Shown here: one piece after another, positions 17,912 through 26,267 of the stretch | Layout of the letters: each line of letters starts with the position of its first letter | Position numbering within the stretch: the stretch's first letter is position 1 | Source of the DNA: G963676655 sp963676655 | Lineage (GTDB): Bacteria; Verrucomicrobiota; Lentisphaeria; Victivallales; Victivallaceae | Assembly (NCBI GenBank): GCA_963676655.2 | Contig: CAXXKX010000003.1 | Location: 434,001 to 498,000 of the forward strand | Length of the DNA: 64,000 nt | Direction of reading: 5' to 3' | Notes under the pieces: model-generated | Told to the model about the DNA's origin: nothing | Databases searched by the model: none | What the model saw: the letters and a program-made list of their open reading frames with translations, nothing else | Translations under genes and position numbers: made by a program

Positions 17912-18994
17912 TTATTTTTTCACAAGATTTGCTATATGCTTAAATTTTTCTATTGTCACTCCGGGCGGACATGAATCCGCATTCGCCAGGATAAACGGTC
18001 CGCCTTTGGCATCCTCGATAATCTTCTCAACATAGGGAGTAAGCTCATCTACTGACTTATTATGCAGTTCTGTCGGTTCAATACCTCCAATTATCCCGAT
18101 ATTGGAATTCAGTTTTTGGCGCGCTTCTTTTACCGATATATTACCGGTAGGAGCAGGTGACAGGCTTTCAAGCGCCAGGATTCCCTGTTTATTCATACTG
18201 GTTAAAATATTTTTTACATGCCCGCATGCGTGCTGGATATAATGCTTACCGCCGGAATTCAATATGGAACACCACTGCATAATCTCAGACGCGATATATT
18301 CTTCATACATTTCCGGCGAGTAGTTCTGCGTACTGGAGTCTTCCCAGGTAATAAAAAATTCGTAATCGGATTCAAGCGCCTTTTCCACCGCTTTCAGATT
18401 GTTCCCGACCATCAGTTCCCACAACGCGTTAACCGTTTCCGGGAAGTCATAAAGGTCATAGATCAGCTTCTCGGTTCCGACAAGATTTTCAATCATACAT
18501 TGAAACGCGCTTTTCCGTCCGCGCGGGATCAGCATTCCGATATTCAAGGCCTCCGGGTTTTCCGCGAAACACTTCTTGACCATGGCGGAGTCCAGCTCGA
18601 AACGCATATTCTCTTCGAGCCACATCGCAACTTTATAATCATCTTCGGTTTTCAACGGATGTTCAACCGGAAACCTGGAATTACTTAAATCTGTCCTCTC
18701 ATAGGTTTGGTGAAGAGTTCCGACCGGGGTAATGGTTACTACCTCTTCCACGCCTTCGTTGAGACTGATTTTAACTTCGGCTTTTTCAGACAGAAGCGCT
18801 TTTACCGGAGCCGGGCCGGAACGGTTAAGCTGATCGGCCCCGACCAGTTTGCAAAACCCCATGTGTCCCAGAGCTTGAATATCCTTCGGAAGTGTTGGGA
18901 ACAGGTAAGCCAGATTAGGCGCAAACGGAACCCGCTCCGTTTCCTGTCCGAGTAAAGCGGCTCTTAATAATTCTTTTGACTCTGTTTTAACCAT
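17912..18994 (-). CDS. UroD-domain protein (corrinoid methyltransferase-like)
   Basis: 360 residues, complete UroD-like TIM barrel: early TERVPFAPNLAYLFP, middle LIYDLYDFPETVNALWELM, and the late segment GKHYIQHACGHVKNI with LNSNIGIIGGIEP. The HACGH region corresponds to the zinc-binding part of MtaA/MtbA/CmuA-type methyltransferases, not to haem-pathway HemE, which lacks it. Members in sugar loci of PVC bacteria have no settled role; demethylation of methylated sugars or metabolites is one possibility. It lies 27 bases downstream of the GntR/LacI repressor gene on the same strand and is probably cotranscribed with it. Confidence 0.75.
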   Translation of the reverse strand: MVKTESKELLRAALLGQETERVPFAPNLAYLFPTLPKDIQALGHMGFCKLVGADQLNRSGPAPVKALLSEKAEVKISLNEGVEEVVTITPVGTLHQTYERTDLSNSRFPVEHPLKTEDDYKVAMWLEENMRFELDSAMVKKCFAENPEALNIGMLIPRGRKSAFQCMIENLVGTEKLIYDLYDFPETVNALWELMVGNNLKAVEKALESDYEFFITWEDSSTQNYSPEMYEEYIASEIMQWCSILNSGGKHYIQHACGHVKNILTSMNKQGILALESLSPAPTGNISVKEARQKLNSNIGIIGGIEPTELHNKSVDELTPYVEKIIEDAKGGPFILANADSCPPGVTIEKFKHIANLVKK

Positions 18995-19021
18995 AATACT
19001 CTTATTCAGCTTTATGCGTTT

Positions 19022-20116
19022 TTAATACTTCTCCGGGTCACACCCGCAGGTTCTGCCTATTTTCAACTTACTGTGATAGGCGATCTTACCGTTGATTTTA
19101 TCTCTATCAAAATCATTCTGCTTTATTCTGGCAAATGCGACTTTGATTATCTTACCGTAATCAATATTTATGCTGGTGAGATATGGCGGTCCGGAAAGAT
19201 AAGGTTCCAATCCGTCATAACTGACAATCGCCAAATCTTCAGGAATCCGCAATCCGACTTTTCTGAAGTATTCAATCGCATCCACCGCTTTTAAATCGGT
19301 ATCAACAAACACCGCATCACAGTCAAAACCGCGGTTGTATAGCATGGAAGCGCCTCTGGCTCCGTCTCGCTGGCTTATGCCTGTAACGATCCGCTTCTCA
19401 TCAACCGGCAGCCCCCACTGTTCAAGCGTAGAAAAATAGCCCGAAATCTTATCATTCATCGGACAAGGTGTTGACCCGATAAATCCAATCCGCTGGAAGC
19501 CATGTTCGGCCAGATGCGCGATCGCTGTAGCTGTATTGCCTGTTTTATCCGTATAAATGTTCAGGCAGTCCTGACCTGTGGTTTCTTCACCCAAAACAAC
19601 AATCGGAAGTGAGACTTCTTCATATAATTTTTTTATGATCGGTTGATATCTTAAATAACCGATAAAAAATATCACATCATATTCATTAAAGCCATGGAGA
19701 GTTTCCATTGAAATATCATTTTCATCCGACCAGATCATCGTGGAAACCTTCCCCCGGATACCCACCTCTGTCAGCAAACCTTCATGAACCCTTTTTACAA
19801 TATGCCAACTGTTGGTATTGACTTCCGGATCTGAAAATTTTTCCTCCGCCATAACCAGCAGCGCGTTCAACGACACCGGCTTTTCCGGGTTTCTTCTAAT
19901 GAATGTGCCTTTGCCTTTAATACGGTTCAGAATGCCTTCATTTTCCATCCCCACCAATACCCGGTTCGCGGTCAGCGGACTGACTTTGCACAACTTGGCC
20001 AGCTGATTGTCCGAGAGTATTCGATCTCCAATGCGCAACTTGTTTTGCTTGATCAGGGAAATCACCTTCTCCCTGACTTCTTCACGCTTGGTTTTTACCT
20101 GGATACCATTAATCAT
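19022..20116 (-). CDS. GntR-type winged helix fused to LacI-type sugar sensor (repressor)
   Basis: 364 residues. Residues about 8-75 are a GntR winged helix (LAKLCKVSPLTANRVLVGME, then GKGTFIRR). Residues about 85-350 are a periplasmic-binding-protein-like sensor (HGFNEYDVIFFIGY, GFQRIGFIGS, DAVFVDTDLKAVDAIEYF). This AraR-like architecture gives sugar-responsive repressors. The gene is divergent from the cluster starting at 20312 and is the obvious candidate for its control. It has a consensus promoter at 20160-20187 with a palindrome between promoter and start. A clear paralogue is at 33577-34647. Confidence 0.9.
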   Translation of the reverse strand: MINGIQVKTKREEVREKVISLIKQNKLRIGDRILSDNQLAKLCKVSPLTANRVLVGMENEGILNRIKGKGTFIRRNPEKPVSLNALLVMAEEKFSDPEVNTNSWHIVKRVHEGLLTEVGIRGKVSTMIWSDENDISMETLHGFNEYDVIFFIGYLRYQPIIKKLYEEVSLPIVVLGEETTGQDCLNIYTDKTGNTATAIAHLAEHGFQRIGFIGSTPCPMNDKISGYFSTLEQWGLPVDEKRIVTGISQRDGARGASMLYNRGFDCDAVFVDTDLKAVDAIEYFRKVGLRIPEDLAIVSYDGLEPYLSGPPYLTSINIDYGKIIKVAFARIKQNDFDRDKINGKIAYHSKLKIGRTCGCDPEKY

Positions 20117-20133
20117 ATTTTAAACCTATATAT

Positions 20134-20149
20134 AAGTTATATACAACTT
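20134..20149. promoter_or_regulatory. Candidate operator palindrome AAGTT-ATATAC-AACTT
   Basis: Five-bp perfect arms around a six-base centre, between the repressor promoter and its start codon. The flanking minus-strand text ATGTATAGAAGTT resembles half of the operator before the paralogous repressor (ATGTATAGTAGAT at 33538-33550), which supports a shared recognition sequence. It could also act on the divergent cluster at 20312. Confidence 0.45.
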
Positions 20150-20159
20150 CTATACATAT

Positions 20160-20187
20160 ATTATATACGATAATCGCCTCATGTCAA
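20160..20187 (-). promoter_or_regulatory. Sigma-70-type promoter of the repressor gene
   Basis: On the minus strand TTGACA (20187-20182), a 16-base spacer and TATAAT (20165-20160): both hexamers match consensus exactly. It points at the repressor at 19022-20116, 44 bases ahead of its ATG. Confidence 0.7.
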
Positions 20188-20311
20188 CCCCCTTAGATAA
20201 TTAATTTGAAAAAAAATAAACATAAGGCTTGCTTTTTTTATACTCGAACAGTATATTAATTTGAAAACAAAATAAATATTGTATAAGAAATCAATACAAA
20301 GGAAAAATCTC

Positions 20312-21169
20312 ATGGAAATGTATTCAAAAACTGTTAACGATTTACCGGAACCGTTACGTTCCAGAACCCGGGTTTTTAAGGATTTTATCGCGATAAACCA
20401 ATATTACGCGGAGGATTTTTGTGACGAACTGGAAAAAAAACAGCAAGCAGGGAAAATGCTTAATGTAATTTGCCCGGTCGGGCCGATCGATTACCGTTTT
20501 TTCGCGGAAGAAGTTAATAAGCGCGGTATCTCCTGCCGCAATGTGCGCTTTATAAATATGGACGAGTATATCGATGATAACAGCGAACTGATCCCGGAAA
20601 CTCATCCGCTCAGTTTTCGGCGTTTTATGAAAGAACAGTTCCACAACAATGTACCGGAAGAACGCGGCATTCTACCGGAAAACCGCATATTCCCCGATCC
20701 GAAAGCCCCGGAAAAGATCACGGAACTGATCGATGAGATCGGCGGCGCCGATATGGTCTGGTGCGGCATGGGGATCACCGGGCATATCGCTTTTAACGAC
20801 CCGCCAGCGATGCTGGGGGAACCGGATGATCTGGAAGACTTCCGCAACTGTAAAACCAGAATCGTCACCACCAGCCCGATGTCCAACGCGCAAATGGCGA
20901 TGGGCGGCACCAACGGCGTTCATGAGATCATTCCGGCCCGGGCCGTCACTATCGGGGTATATGAACTTTATAAAACAAAGAAATTCTACTGGACCTTTAT
21001 GCGCAACTGGCACGCCGGATTATGGCGGCGCGCCATGTTCGGACCGGTAACTCAGAATTTCCCCGGCTCGATTATCCAGAATCATCCCAACCTCTACATG
21101 AACCTGACTGAAATCGCCGCCGCAGTACCGATGTGCGACACCCAGCAGGCAACCGGGGAGAAAAAATAA
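20312..21169 (+). CDS. NagB-like (glucosamine-6-phosphate deaminase family) protein with altered active site
   Basis: 285 residues from the ATG at 20312, which has AAAGGAAAAA upstream; the frame opens 11 codons earlier without such a site. The NagB fold is shown by RFINMDEYIDD (catalytic Asp of MDEY kept) and WCGMGITGHIAFNDPPA. In NagB this loop reads GxGxDGHIAFNEP: the His is kept, the preceding Asp is Thr and the Glu is Asp. The phosphate loop (PTGGTP in NagB) is CPVGPID here. I infer an isomerase or deaminase on a non-phosphorylated or sulfonated sugar. It overlaps the aldolase gene (TAATG) and is first in the cluster; a paralogue is at 28819-29670. Confidence 0.75.
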   Translation: MEMYSKTVNDLPEPLRSRTRVFKDFIAINQYYAEDFCDELEKKQQAGKMLNVICPVGPIDYRFFAEEVNKRGISCRNVRFINMDEYIDDNSELIPETHPLSFRRFMKEQFHNNVPEERGILPENRIFPDPKAPEKITELIDEIGGADMVWCGMGITGHIAFNDPPAMLGEPDDLEDFRNCKTRIVTTSPMSNAQMAMGGTNGVHEIIPARAVTIGVYELYKTKKFYWTFMRNWHAGLWRRAMFGPVTQNFPGSIIQNHPNLYMNLTEIAAAVPMCDTQQATGEKK

Positions 21170-22065
21170 TGCGTTTTGTTTCAGCAACCCGAATGGTCAA
21201 CGCCGCGCGCGAAAACGGTTATGCCGTCCCGGCCCTGAATGCCAACGGCGCCACCTATGACATTGCTCGGGCCGCGCTCGAAGCGGCGCAGGCAACCGGA
21301 TCCCCGTTGATCCTGCAGTCGTACGAACCCAATCTGGAATATCGCGGCGCGGAATATTTTGTCAAAATGGCCGCCATGCTCTGCGGCGAACTGGAAATCA
21401 CCGTCCCGGTCGCACTGCAGTTGGATCACGGTCATAGCCTGGAATCAACCGTATCAGTTATGAAAGCAGGGTTTACTTCGGTGATGTTCGACGCGTCCCA
21501 CGATCCGTTGGCGGAGAATATTGCAAAGACGCTTGAGGTCGTCAAGATCGCGAAAATTCTCGGTTGTTCGGTTGAAGCAGAAGTAGGTTATGTCAAAGGC
21601 AACGAGCCGAGCAAGGAAAAGAAAATCGGGCGGATCGCGGTACCGGAAAGACCGCTTATTCCTCCGGCCAAAACCGACATAACTGAAGCAAAAGAATTTG
21701 TCGCGGCGGTGCCGGTCGATATGCTGGCGGTTTCAGTCGGCACGACTCACGGCGTCTATGAAAAGCAGGACGGCATCGACTTCGAACTGCTCAAAAAACT
21801 GCGCGAGGAAATCGACGTACCGCTGGTGCAGCACGGCACTTGCGGCATTTCGCTCGAAGACGTAACCAGACTTGTCCAGTGCGGCATGAGCAAAGTCAAC
21901 TTCGGCGAACCATTCCGGTTCAACTATATCAAATATTTTAACGAACTGACCGATTCCATGGAACACCTCTGGCACGCGTGGCGAATAATGCGTGAAGTCA
22001 AGGAGCGCCTGAAAGCGGATATGATTGAAATAATTGAAGCGTTAGGATCAGCCGGTAAAGCTTAA
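21169..22065 (+). CDS. Class II (zinc) aldolase, FbaA/GatY family, with atypical phosphate loop
   Basis: 298 residues; the start ATG overlaps the previous stop and follows GGGGAG. The metal ligands and catalytic Asp of class II aldolases are present: ALQLDHGHS, SVGTTHGVYE and LVQHGTCGI. In phosphate-using members the last segment is HGGSG followed by K[IV]NxxT[DE]. Here it is HGTCG followed by KVNFGEPFRF, so the phosphate-holding Gly-Ser and Thr are changed. This suggests a donor other than dihydroxyacetone phosphate. It is translationally coupled to the NagB-like gene. Aldolase class is secure, substrate is not. Confidence 0.82.
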   Translation: MRFVSATRMVNAARENGYAVPALNANGATYDIARAALEAAQATGSPLILQSYEPNLEYRGAEYFVKMAAMLCGELEITVPVALQLDHGHSLESTVSVMKAGFTSVMFDASHDPLAENIAKTLEVVKIAKILGCSVEAEVGYVKGNEPSKEKKIGRIAVPERPLIPPAKTDITEAKEFVAAVPVDMLAVSVGTTHGVYEKQDGIDFELLKKLREEIDVPLVQHGTCGISLEDVTRLVQCGMSKVNFGEPFRFNYIKYFNELTDSMEHLWHAWRIMREVKERLKADMIEIIEALGSAGKA

Positions 22066-22077
22066 TCCGGCGGAGCC

Positions 22078-22119
22078 GGAATTAGGAATTAGGAATTAGA
22101 AATTAGGCATTAGAAATTA
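22078..22119. repeat. Heptanucleotide tandem repeat, six GGAATTA-type units
   Basis: Units GGAATTA x3, then GAAATTA, GGCATTA and GAAATTA, in the 96-base gap between the aldolase and transporter genes, that is, inside the presumed operon. Confidence 0.8.
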
Positions 22120-22161
22120 GAAAAATAAGAAAATGGCAGTTCTTTATTTCCCTCTTGTTAA

Positions 22162-23064
22162 ATGAAAAATTATTTATACATAATTCTGGCGACTGTCGCG
22201 CTGGCCTTTGAGTATCTGCTGATCAAGGCGGCGGCGGGAACATCACCGTTTTTGACCGGACTGGTGGTCTTCTCGACCGCCGGAACGCTGCTGGCGCTTG
22301 GAGCCAGGAAACAGCAAAAAATGCCCGACAATTTTATAAGTTGTCTGCCGTGGGCCTTACTGGTCGGCATTATCGGGTCCGGCTGTAACTTCCTGTGGAT
22401 TTACGGCACCAGGTTGACCACCGCGACCAACGCTTCGTCTCTGGGCAGGCTTGACATCGTCTTCACACTGTTACTGGCCGCCTGTTTTTTCGGTGAAAAA
22501 ATTGCCCGCCGCAACTGGCCGTTCATCGGCCTGTCGATTATTGGCGCGGCCCTGATTTCCGGTTGGGATCAAATCGGCAGTTCAAATTACGGGTCCATAG
22601 GGGATATATTTATTATCGGCGCGGCGTTTCTGCTCAGTCTGAACAGTTTTATCATCAAAAAGATCAGCGGCAAACTCGGACCGATGCGCCTGGCCGCGAT
22701 CAATTGCGGAATCAATGTGCTGTGTTTCGGAACGGTATGGCTGTTTATGCCAGGTACTGCTGAATTGACGCAAATCACCTGGCAATCCTGGAGCGTCCTG
22801 ATTGCCTGCGGCATCTGTTCGGCCGTTTTTTTCTTCGGTTATTACAGCGGGGTCCGGGCGCTTCCGGTCTGGGAAGTCCGGCTGATCGCTTTAAGTGCGC
22901 CGGTTCTCACGGCATTTGGCGGCTGGCTGTTTTTTAACGAAGCCATTTCGGGGAAAATCATTATCGGGGTCATTTTATTGCTTGCCGGAACCGCCGGGAT
23001 TATTACCATCGGCACCGGAAAAATATCTTTTACACGTAAAATCGCAATTCAAGGAGTTGAATAA
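22162..23064 (+). CDS. DMT-superfamily (EamA) membrane transporter
   Basis: 300 residues with about ten hydrophobic segments arranged as two EamA repeats of five (first begins YLYIILATVALAFEYLLIKA, second in the SLNSFIIKKISGKLGPMR region). The ribosome site is poor (the nearest is the CTCTTG area), so translation may be weak. EamA proteins export or import metabolites and sugars. Placed between the aldolase and the Fe-ADH with the next start two bases after its stop, it probably carries the pathway substrate or a product across the inner membrane. Confidence 0.82.
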   Translation: MKNYLYIILATVALAFEYLLIKAAAGTSPFLTGLVVFSTAGTLLALGARKQQKMPDNFISCLPWALLVGIIGSGCNFLWIYGTRLTTATNASSLGRLDIVFTLLLAACFFGEKIARRNWPFIGLSIIGAALISGWDQIGSSNYGSIGDIFIIGAAFLLSLNSFIIKKISGKLGPMRLAAINCGINVLCFGTVWLFMPGTAELTQITWQSWSVLIACGICSAVFFFGYYSGVRALPVWEVRLIALSAPVLTAFGGWLFFNEAISGKIIIGVILLLAGTAGIITIGTGKISFTRKIAIQGVE

Positions 23065-23065
23065 T

Positions 23066-24175
23066 ATGTGGAAATACTTTTTGCCGACCGAAGTAAATTT
23101 CGGCTGCGGATCGCTGGACGAAATCCGGGAAACCGCGGAGGCATTCGGAACAAAATGCGTCGTTGTGACCGACCGGATAATCGGCGAACTGCCGAAAGTC
23201 AAGAAAACCATAGTCGCGCTGAATGCGCAAGTGTTCAACGAAGTTCAGCCGAATCCCACCGTTAAAAACGTTGACTCACTGTCTAAACTGCTGCTGGCAA
23301 CGGGCGCAGAAGTCGTTGTCGCCATCGGCGGCGGCAGTGTAATAGACTGTGCGAAAGCGGCTTGTTTCACCGCGGCGAACGGCGGCAGTTCAATCAGCGC
23401 ATATCATACCGGCGGACAAAAGGTCGCCGGGGAAAATCTGCCGCTGATCGCGGTACCGACTACAGCCGGAACCGGCTCGGAAGTTACTCCGTTCGCGGTT
23501 CTGGATGATCCCGACAAGAATTTCAAAGGCCCGATTGCCGGAACACCGCTTTATCCCAAAATCGCGTTGGTTGATCCGGAACTGACGTTGAGCGTACCGC
23601 TGCGAGTCACCGCCATGACCGCGCTTGACGCTCTGAGTCACGCGATTGAAGGCTATTGGTCAAAAAACCATCTGCCGCTGTGCGACCTGATGGCGAAAGA
23701 AGCTGCAAAACTTGTCTTTAACAATCTTGAAAAAGTACTAGACAACCCGTCCGACCAGGCGGGGCGTGAGGCCTTGAGTTATGCCGCGCTGCTGGCGGGA
23801 ATGGCGTTTCAGGTTCCGAAAAACGCGATCATGCACGCCTGTTCGTTCCCGCTCTCGCAAAAATTCCATCTGCCGCACGGCGCGGCATGCGCGTTCACTA
23901 TGGAGGGCGCAATCAAGTTGAATACTCCGCACATGGGAGGGCGAATGGAAGAGTTTGCGCAATACTGCGGTTTTGATACGGTGGATGAAATGACCGGCAA
24001 AATCACGGTTTTGAAAGCCAAAGGCGGCATGCCGCTTAACTTGTCCGACGCGGGAATTCCCGCTGATGACGTGGACGAACTGATCAACGCGAGTTTCCAT
24101 CCGTTAATGAACAATAATCCTAAAGAGGTAACGGTCGAGGATCTGCGGGAACTTTACCGGGAGCTTGGCGCGTAA
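23066..24175 (+). CDS. Iron-dependent alcohol dehydrogenase; candidate sulfoacetaldehyde reductase
   Basis: 369 residues from the ATG at 23066, which follows AAGGAG at good distance; the frame also runs upstream through the transporter gene. Residues show GGGSVIDCAKA (NAD-binding), TTAGTGSEVT, and metal ligands in DALSHAIEGYW, MHACSFPL and LPHGAA. Family members reduce small aldehydes with NADH. SarD of Bilophila, a member of this family, reduces sulfoacetaldehyde to isethionate. Because the next gene is a TauE/SafE exporter and a split transketolase follows, I infer the same step here. It overlaps nothing and is directly joined to the exporter gene. Confidence 0.8.
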   Translation: MWKYFLPTEVNFGCGSLDEIRETAEAFGTKCVVVTDRIIGELPKVKKTIVALNAQVFNEVQPNPTVKNVDSLSKLLLATGAEVVVAIGGGSVIDCAKAACFTAANGGSSISAYHTGGQKVAGENLPLIAVPTTAGTGSEVTPFAVLDDPDKNFKGPIAGTPLYPKIALVDPELTLSVPLRVTAMTALDALSHAIEGYWSKNHLPLCDLMAKEAAKLVFNNLEKVLDNPSDQAGREALSYAALLAGMAFQVPKNAIMHACSFPLSQKFHLPHGAACAFTMEGAIKLNTPHMGGRMEEFAQYCGFDTVDEMTGKITVLKAKGGMPLNLSDAGIPADDVDELINASFHPLMNNNPKEVTVEDLRELYRELGA

Positions 24176-24955
24176 ATGGAAGAATGGCTGAAAATTTCTC
24201 TGGTCGGGATTGTCGTACTGATCACTCATTGCCTGGAAGGGATCACCGGCTTCGGCTGTACGGTTTTGGCATTGCCGTTTATCGTATTGCTGCTGGGCGT
24301 CAAAACGGCGGTTCCGGTTCTGGTTGTGCTGGCCTGGGTGCTGGCGGCTTATATCATTTTGCGTTCATGGAAGAATATCCGCTGGAAAGAATTCGGGTTT
24401 ATCGTGCTCTTTGTCGGCTTGGGTTTGCCGATCGGGATTGTTCTTTTCGATTATTGTCCGGAACAAGGATTGCTGGCGGTTCTGGCGGTTTTCATGATCG
24501 GGGTCGGATTTCACGGTTTTCACAAAACAATGAAACATAAACCGCAGGAAGGCGGCATCATGGACGTAACGGCCAAACCGGAACATAACTGGCTGACCCG
24601 CGGTGTTCTACTGCTCGGAGGCATGGTACACGGCGCGTTCGGGACCGGCGGTCCGTTTGTCGTTATTTACGCCACCAGGGCTTTGCCGGAAAAAACGCTG
24701 TTCCGGGTGACGCTGTGTCTGCTCTGGTTCAGCATGAATACGATTATGATGCTTAAATGGACAATCGCGGGCAATGTATGGAACAAGGAAACGGTTGCTT
24801 GTACTTTGACTGCGCTGCCGTTTTTGATCGGCGGCATGCTGCTGGGCGACTGGCTGCATCACAAAGTGAACGAATATCATTTCAGGCTGATGGTCTATAT
24901 TGTTCTGGCCCTGTCAGGCATCGTGATGGCTTTAAAAGTTTTATCTGTAATTTAA
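24176..24955 (+). CDS. TauE/SafE-family membrane exporter (sulfonate or sulfite type)
   Basis: 259 residues, about eight membrane helices, with the repeat signature GITGFGCTVLALPFIV in the first half and GMVHGAFGTGGPFVVIYATR in the second. TauE/SafE proteins export anions such as sulfite, sulfoacetate and other C2-C3 sulfonates. The ATG directly abuts the Fe-ADH stop, so the two are coupled. In sulfoglycolysis gene sets a member of this family removes the end product, isethionate or dihydroxypropanesulfonate; that role is inferred from context. Confidence 0.82.
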   Translation: MEEWLKISLVGIVVLITHCLEGITGFGCTVLALPFIVLLLGVKTAVPVLVVLAWVLAAYIILRSWKNIRWKEFGFIVLFVGLGLPIGIVLFDYCPEQGLLAVLAVFMIGVGFHGFHKTMKHKPQEGGIMDVTAKPEHNWLTRGVLLLGGMVHGAFGTGGPFVVIYATRALPEKTLFRVTLCLLWFSMNTIMMLKWTIAGNVWNKETVACTLTALPFLIGGMLLGDWLHHKVNEYHFRLMVYIVLALSGIVMALKVLSVI

Positions 24956-24989
24956 TAACAAAAGGAAATAACAATGTAAATAATTTTTT

Positions 24990-25054
24990 ATCCTTCGGGC
25001 TGCCCCTCCTTTTTTGTTATAGCCCAAAAAAAACAGACAAAAAGCCCGAAGGAT
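24990..25054 (+). terminator. 12-bp inverted repeat after the exporter gene, possible attenuator
   Basis: ATCCTTCGGGCT and its exact reverse complement AGCCCGAAGGAT are separated by 41 bases. The loop is long and no T-run follows, so efficient termination is doubtful. Confidence 0.3.
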
Positions 25055-25074
25055 TCTTATATATATATTTCGGT

Positions 25075-25360
25075 TCTTTCGGTGTTTCCGTGGATGGGGC
25101 CTTACGAATTCGTTTTATTGCAGACTTACAGCCTGCGTTTGAGGTGTAAATCAGATCCCCCGGGCGTTGCCCGGGGCTGTGATATTGCGCCCCTATGGGG
25201 CTGAAGAAGATAAAAGACCACCAGGCCGTAGGCCTGAAAGAACAAAGCCCCGGGCAACGCCCGGGGGAAATAATAAAAAAACAACAGCAGGCTGTAAGTC
25301 TGCAATAAAAAACATGGAAAAATCATTGAATTATGGTATATCCATGAAAACACCGAAAGA
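25075..25360. repeat. Nested palindromic REP cluster (286 bp)
   Basis: Three concentric inverted repeats. Outer: 25075-25095 with 25340-25360, 19 of 21 paired. Middle: 25113-25136 with 25287-25310, 24 of 24. Inner: 25157-25177 with 25247-25267, 21 of 21. The inner arms are themselves palindromes (CCCGGGC-GTT-GCCCGGG). The centre holds two more, GCCCCTATGGGGC (25189-25201) and CAGGCCGTAGGCCTG (25222-25236). A transcript through this region would fold into a very stable branched hairpin between exporter and transketolase. Confidence 0.9.
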
Positions 25361-25401
25361 GCCTATATTTCTAACTTTAACTATAGAAAAAGGAAATCAA
25401 A

Positions 25402-26253
25402 ATGGTTGAAAAATTTAATCAGGAAGAGTTTGACAAGCTGGCTGATGAGTTACGCTATGTCATTACCGACATGATCTGCCGGGCCGGTTCCGGCCACCTC
25501 GGGGGCGCGGTTTCACTCATCGAAACAATCCTTACGCTTTACTACCGGGTCATGGACATCGATCCGGAAAATCCGAAACGGGCCGATCGCGACCGGCTGG
25601 TCCTGAGTAAAGGACATGCCGCGCCGGTCCTCTATTGCGCTCTGGCCTATCGGGGATTTTTCCCGAAGTCCTGGCTCAAGACCCTTAACGCCGACGGCAC
25701 CAAACTGCCGAGCCATGCCGACGCCCGCAGCGTTCCCGGCATCGATATGACCACCGGTTCTCTTGGGCAGGGCCTGTCCGCCGCCTGCGGCATGGCACTT
25801 GCCGCCAAAAAAGACGGCCGGAAAAACCATGTCTTCTGCATCGTCGGCGACGGCGAACTGAACGAGGGTCAGAACTGGGAAGCGGCAATGTTCGCCCCGC
25901 ATAAAAAACTGGACAACCTGATCGCCGTTTGCGATTACAATAAACTACAGATCGACGGCTTTACCTATGAAGTAATCGACCTAGAACCGTTGACCGACAA
26001 ATGGCGCGCCTTCGGTTGGAACGTGCTTGAGGCCGACGGCCACAACTGGGAGGAAATCTACAACGCCCTCGAACGCGGCAAAAAGCTCCATAACGGCAAA
26101 CCGACCATGGTTATCATGCACACCACCAAGGCCAAGAACTGCTCCAGCGTCGAAGACACCCCCGGCAGTCACAATATCAAGGTCCCGGATGAAAAAGCCC
26201 ACAAAGGCTTCCTCGAGTCCCTGACCAGCGGCGAATATGAACTTCCATACTGA
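25402..26253 (+). CDS. Transketolase, N-terminal (TPP-binding) subunit
   Basis: 283 residues, ribosome site AAAAAGGAAATC. It covers the first half of transketolase: SKGHAAPVLYCALAYRGF, MTTGSLGQGLSAACGMA and the thiamine diphosphate motif GDGELNEGQNWEA ending CDYNKLQ. Its partner subunit begins 14 bases later. Split transketolases transfer two-carbon ketol units in the cytoplasm. In the transketolase branch of sulfoglycolysis such a pair cleaves 6-deoxy-6-sulfofructose and then 4-deoxy-4-sulfoerythrulose; assignment here rests on the neighbours. An ordinary pentose-phosphate role cannot be excluded. Confidence 0.9.
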   Translation: MVEKFNQEEFDKLADELRYVITDMICRAGSGHLGGAVSLIETILTLYYRVMDIDPENPKRADRDRLVLSKGHAAPVLYCALAYRGFFPKSWLKTLNADGTKLPSHADARSVPGIDMTTGSLGQGLSAACGMALAAKKDGRKNHVFCIVGDGELNEGQNWEAAMFAPHKKLDNLIAVCDYNKLQIDGFTYEVIDLEPLTDKWRAFGWNVLEADGHNWEEIYNALERGKKLHNGKPTMVIMHTTKAKNCSSVEDTPGSHNIKVPDEKAHKGFLESLTSGEYELPY

Positions 26254-26267
26254 GGAGAATAATTAAC

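Larger units (their letters stand above)
24956..25401. other. Gene-free interval in the operon, filled by nested inverted repeats
   Basis: 446 bases between the exporter and transketolase genes with no credible gene. It holds a 12-bp inverted repeat (24990-25001 with 25043-25054) and the nested palindrome at 25075-25360. At 24961-24979 a ribosome site AAAGGA is followed by ATG and immediately TAA. That block resembles the true transketolase start region (AAAGGAAATCAAAATG). Confidence 0.6.

Noticed and set aside
22895..23065. Longer Fe-ADH start overlapping the DMT transporter gene
   Set aside because: The ATG at 23066 has AAGGAG at correct distance and matches the normal N-terminus of the family; the extension is the transporter gene in another frame.
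25167..25409. 80-codon open frame before the transketolase gene
   Set aside because: It reads through the nested palindrome and overlaps the transketolase start; no ribosome site or family features.
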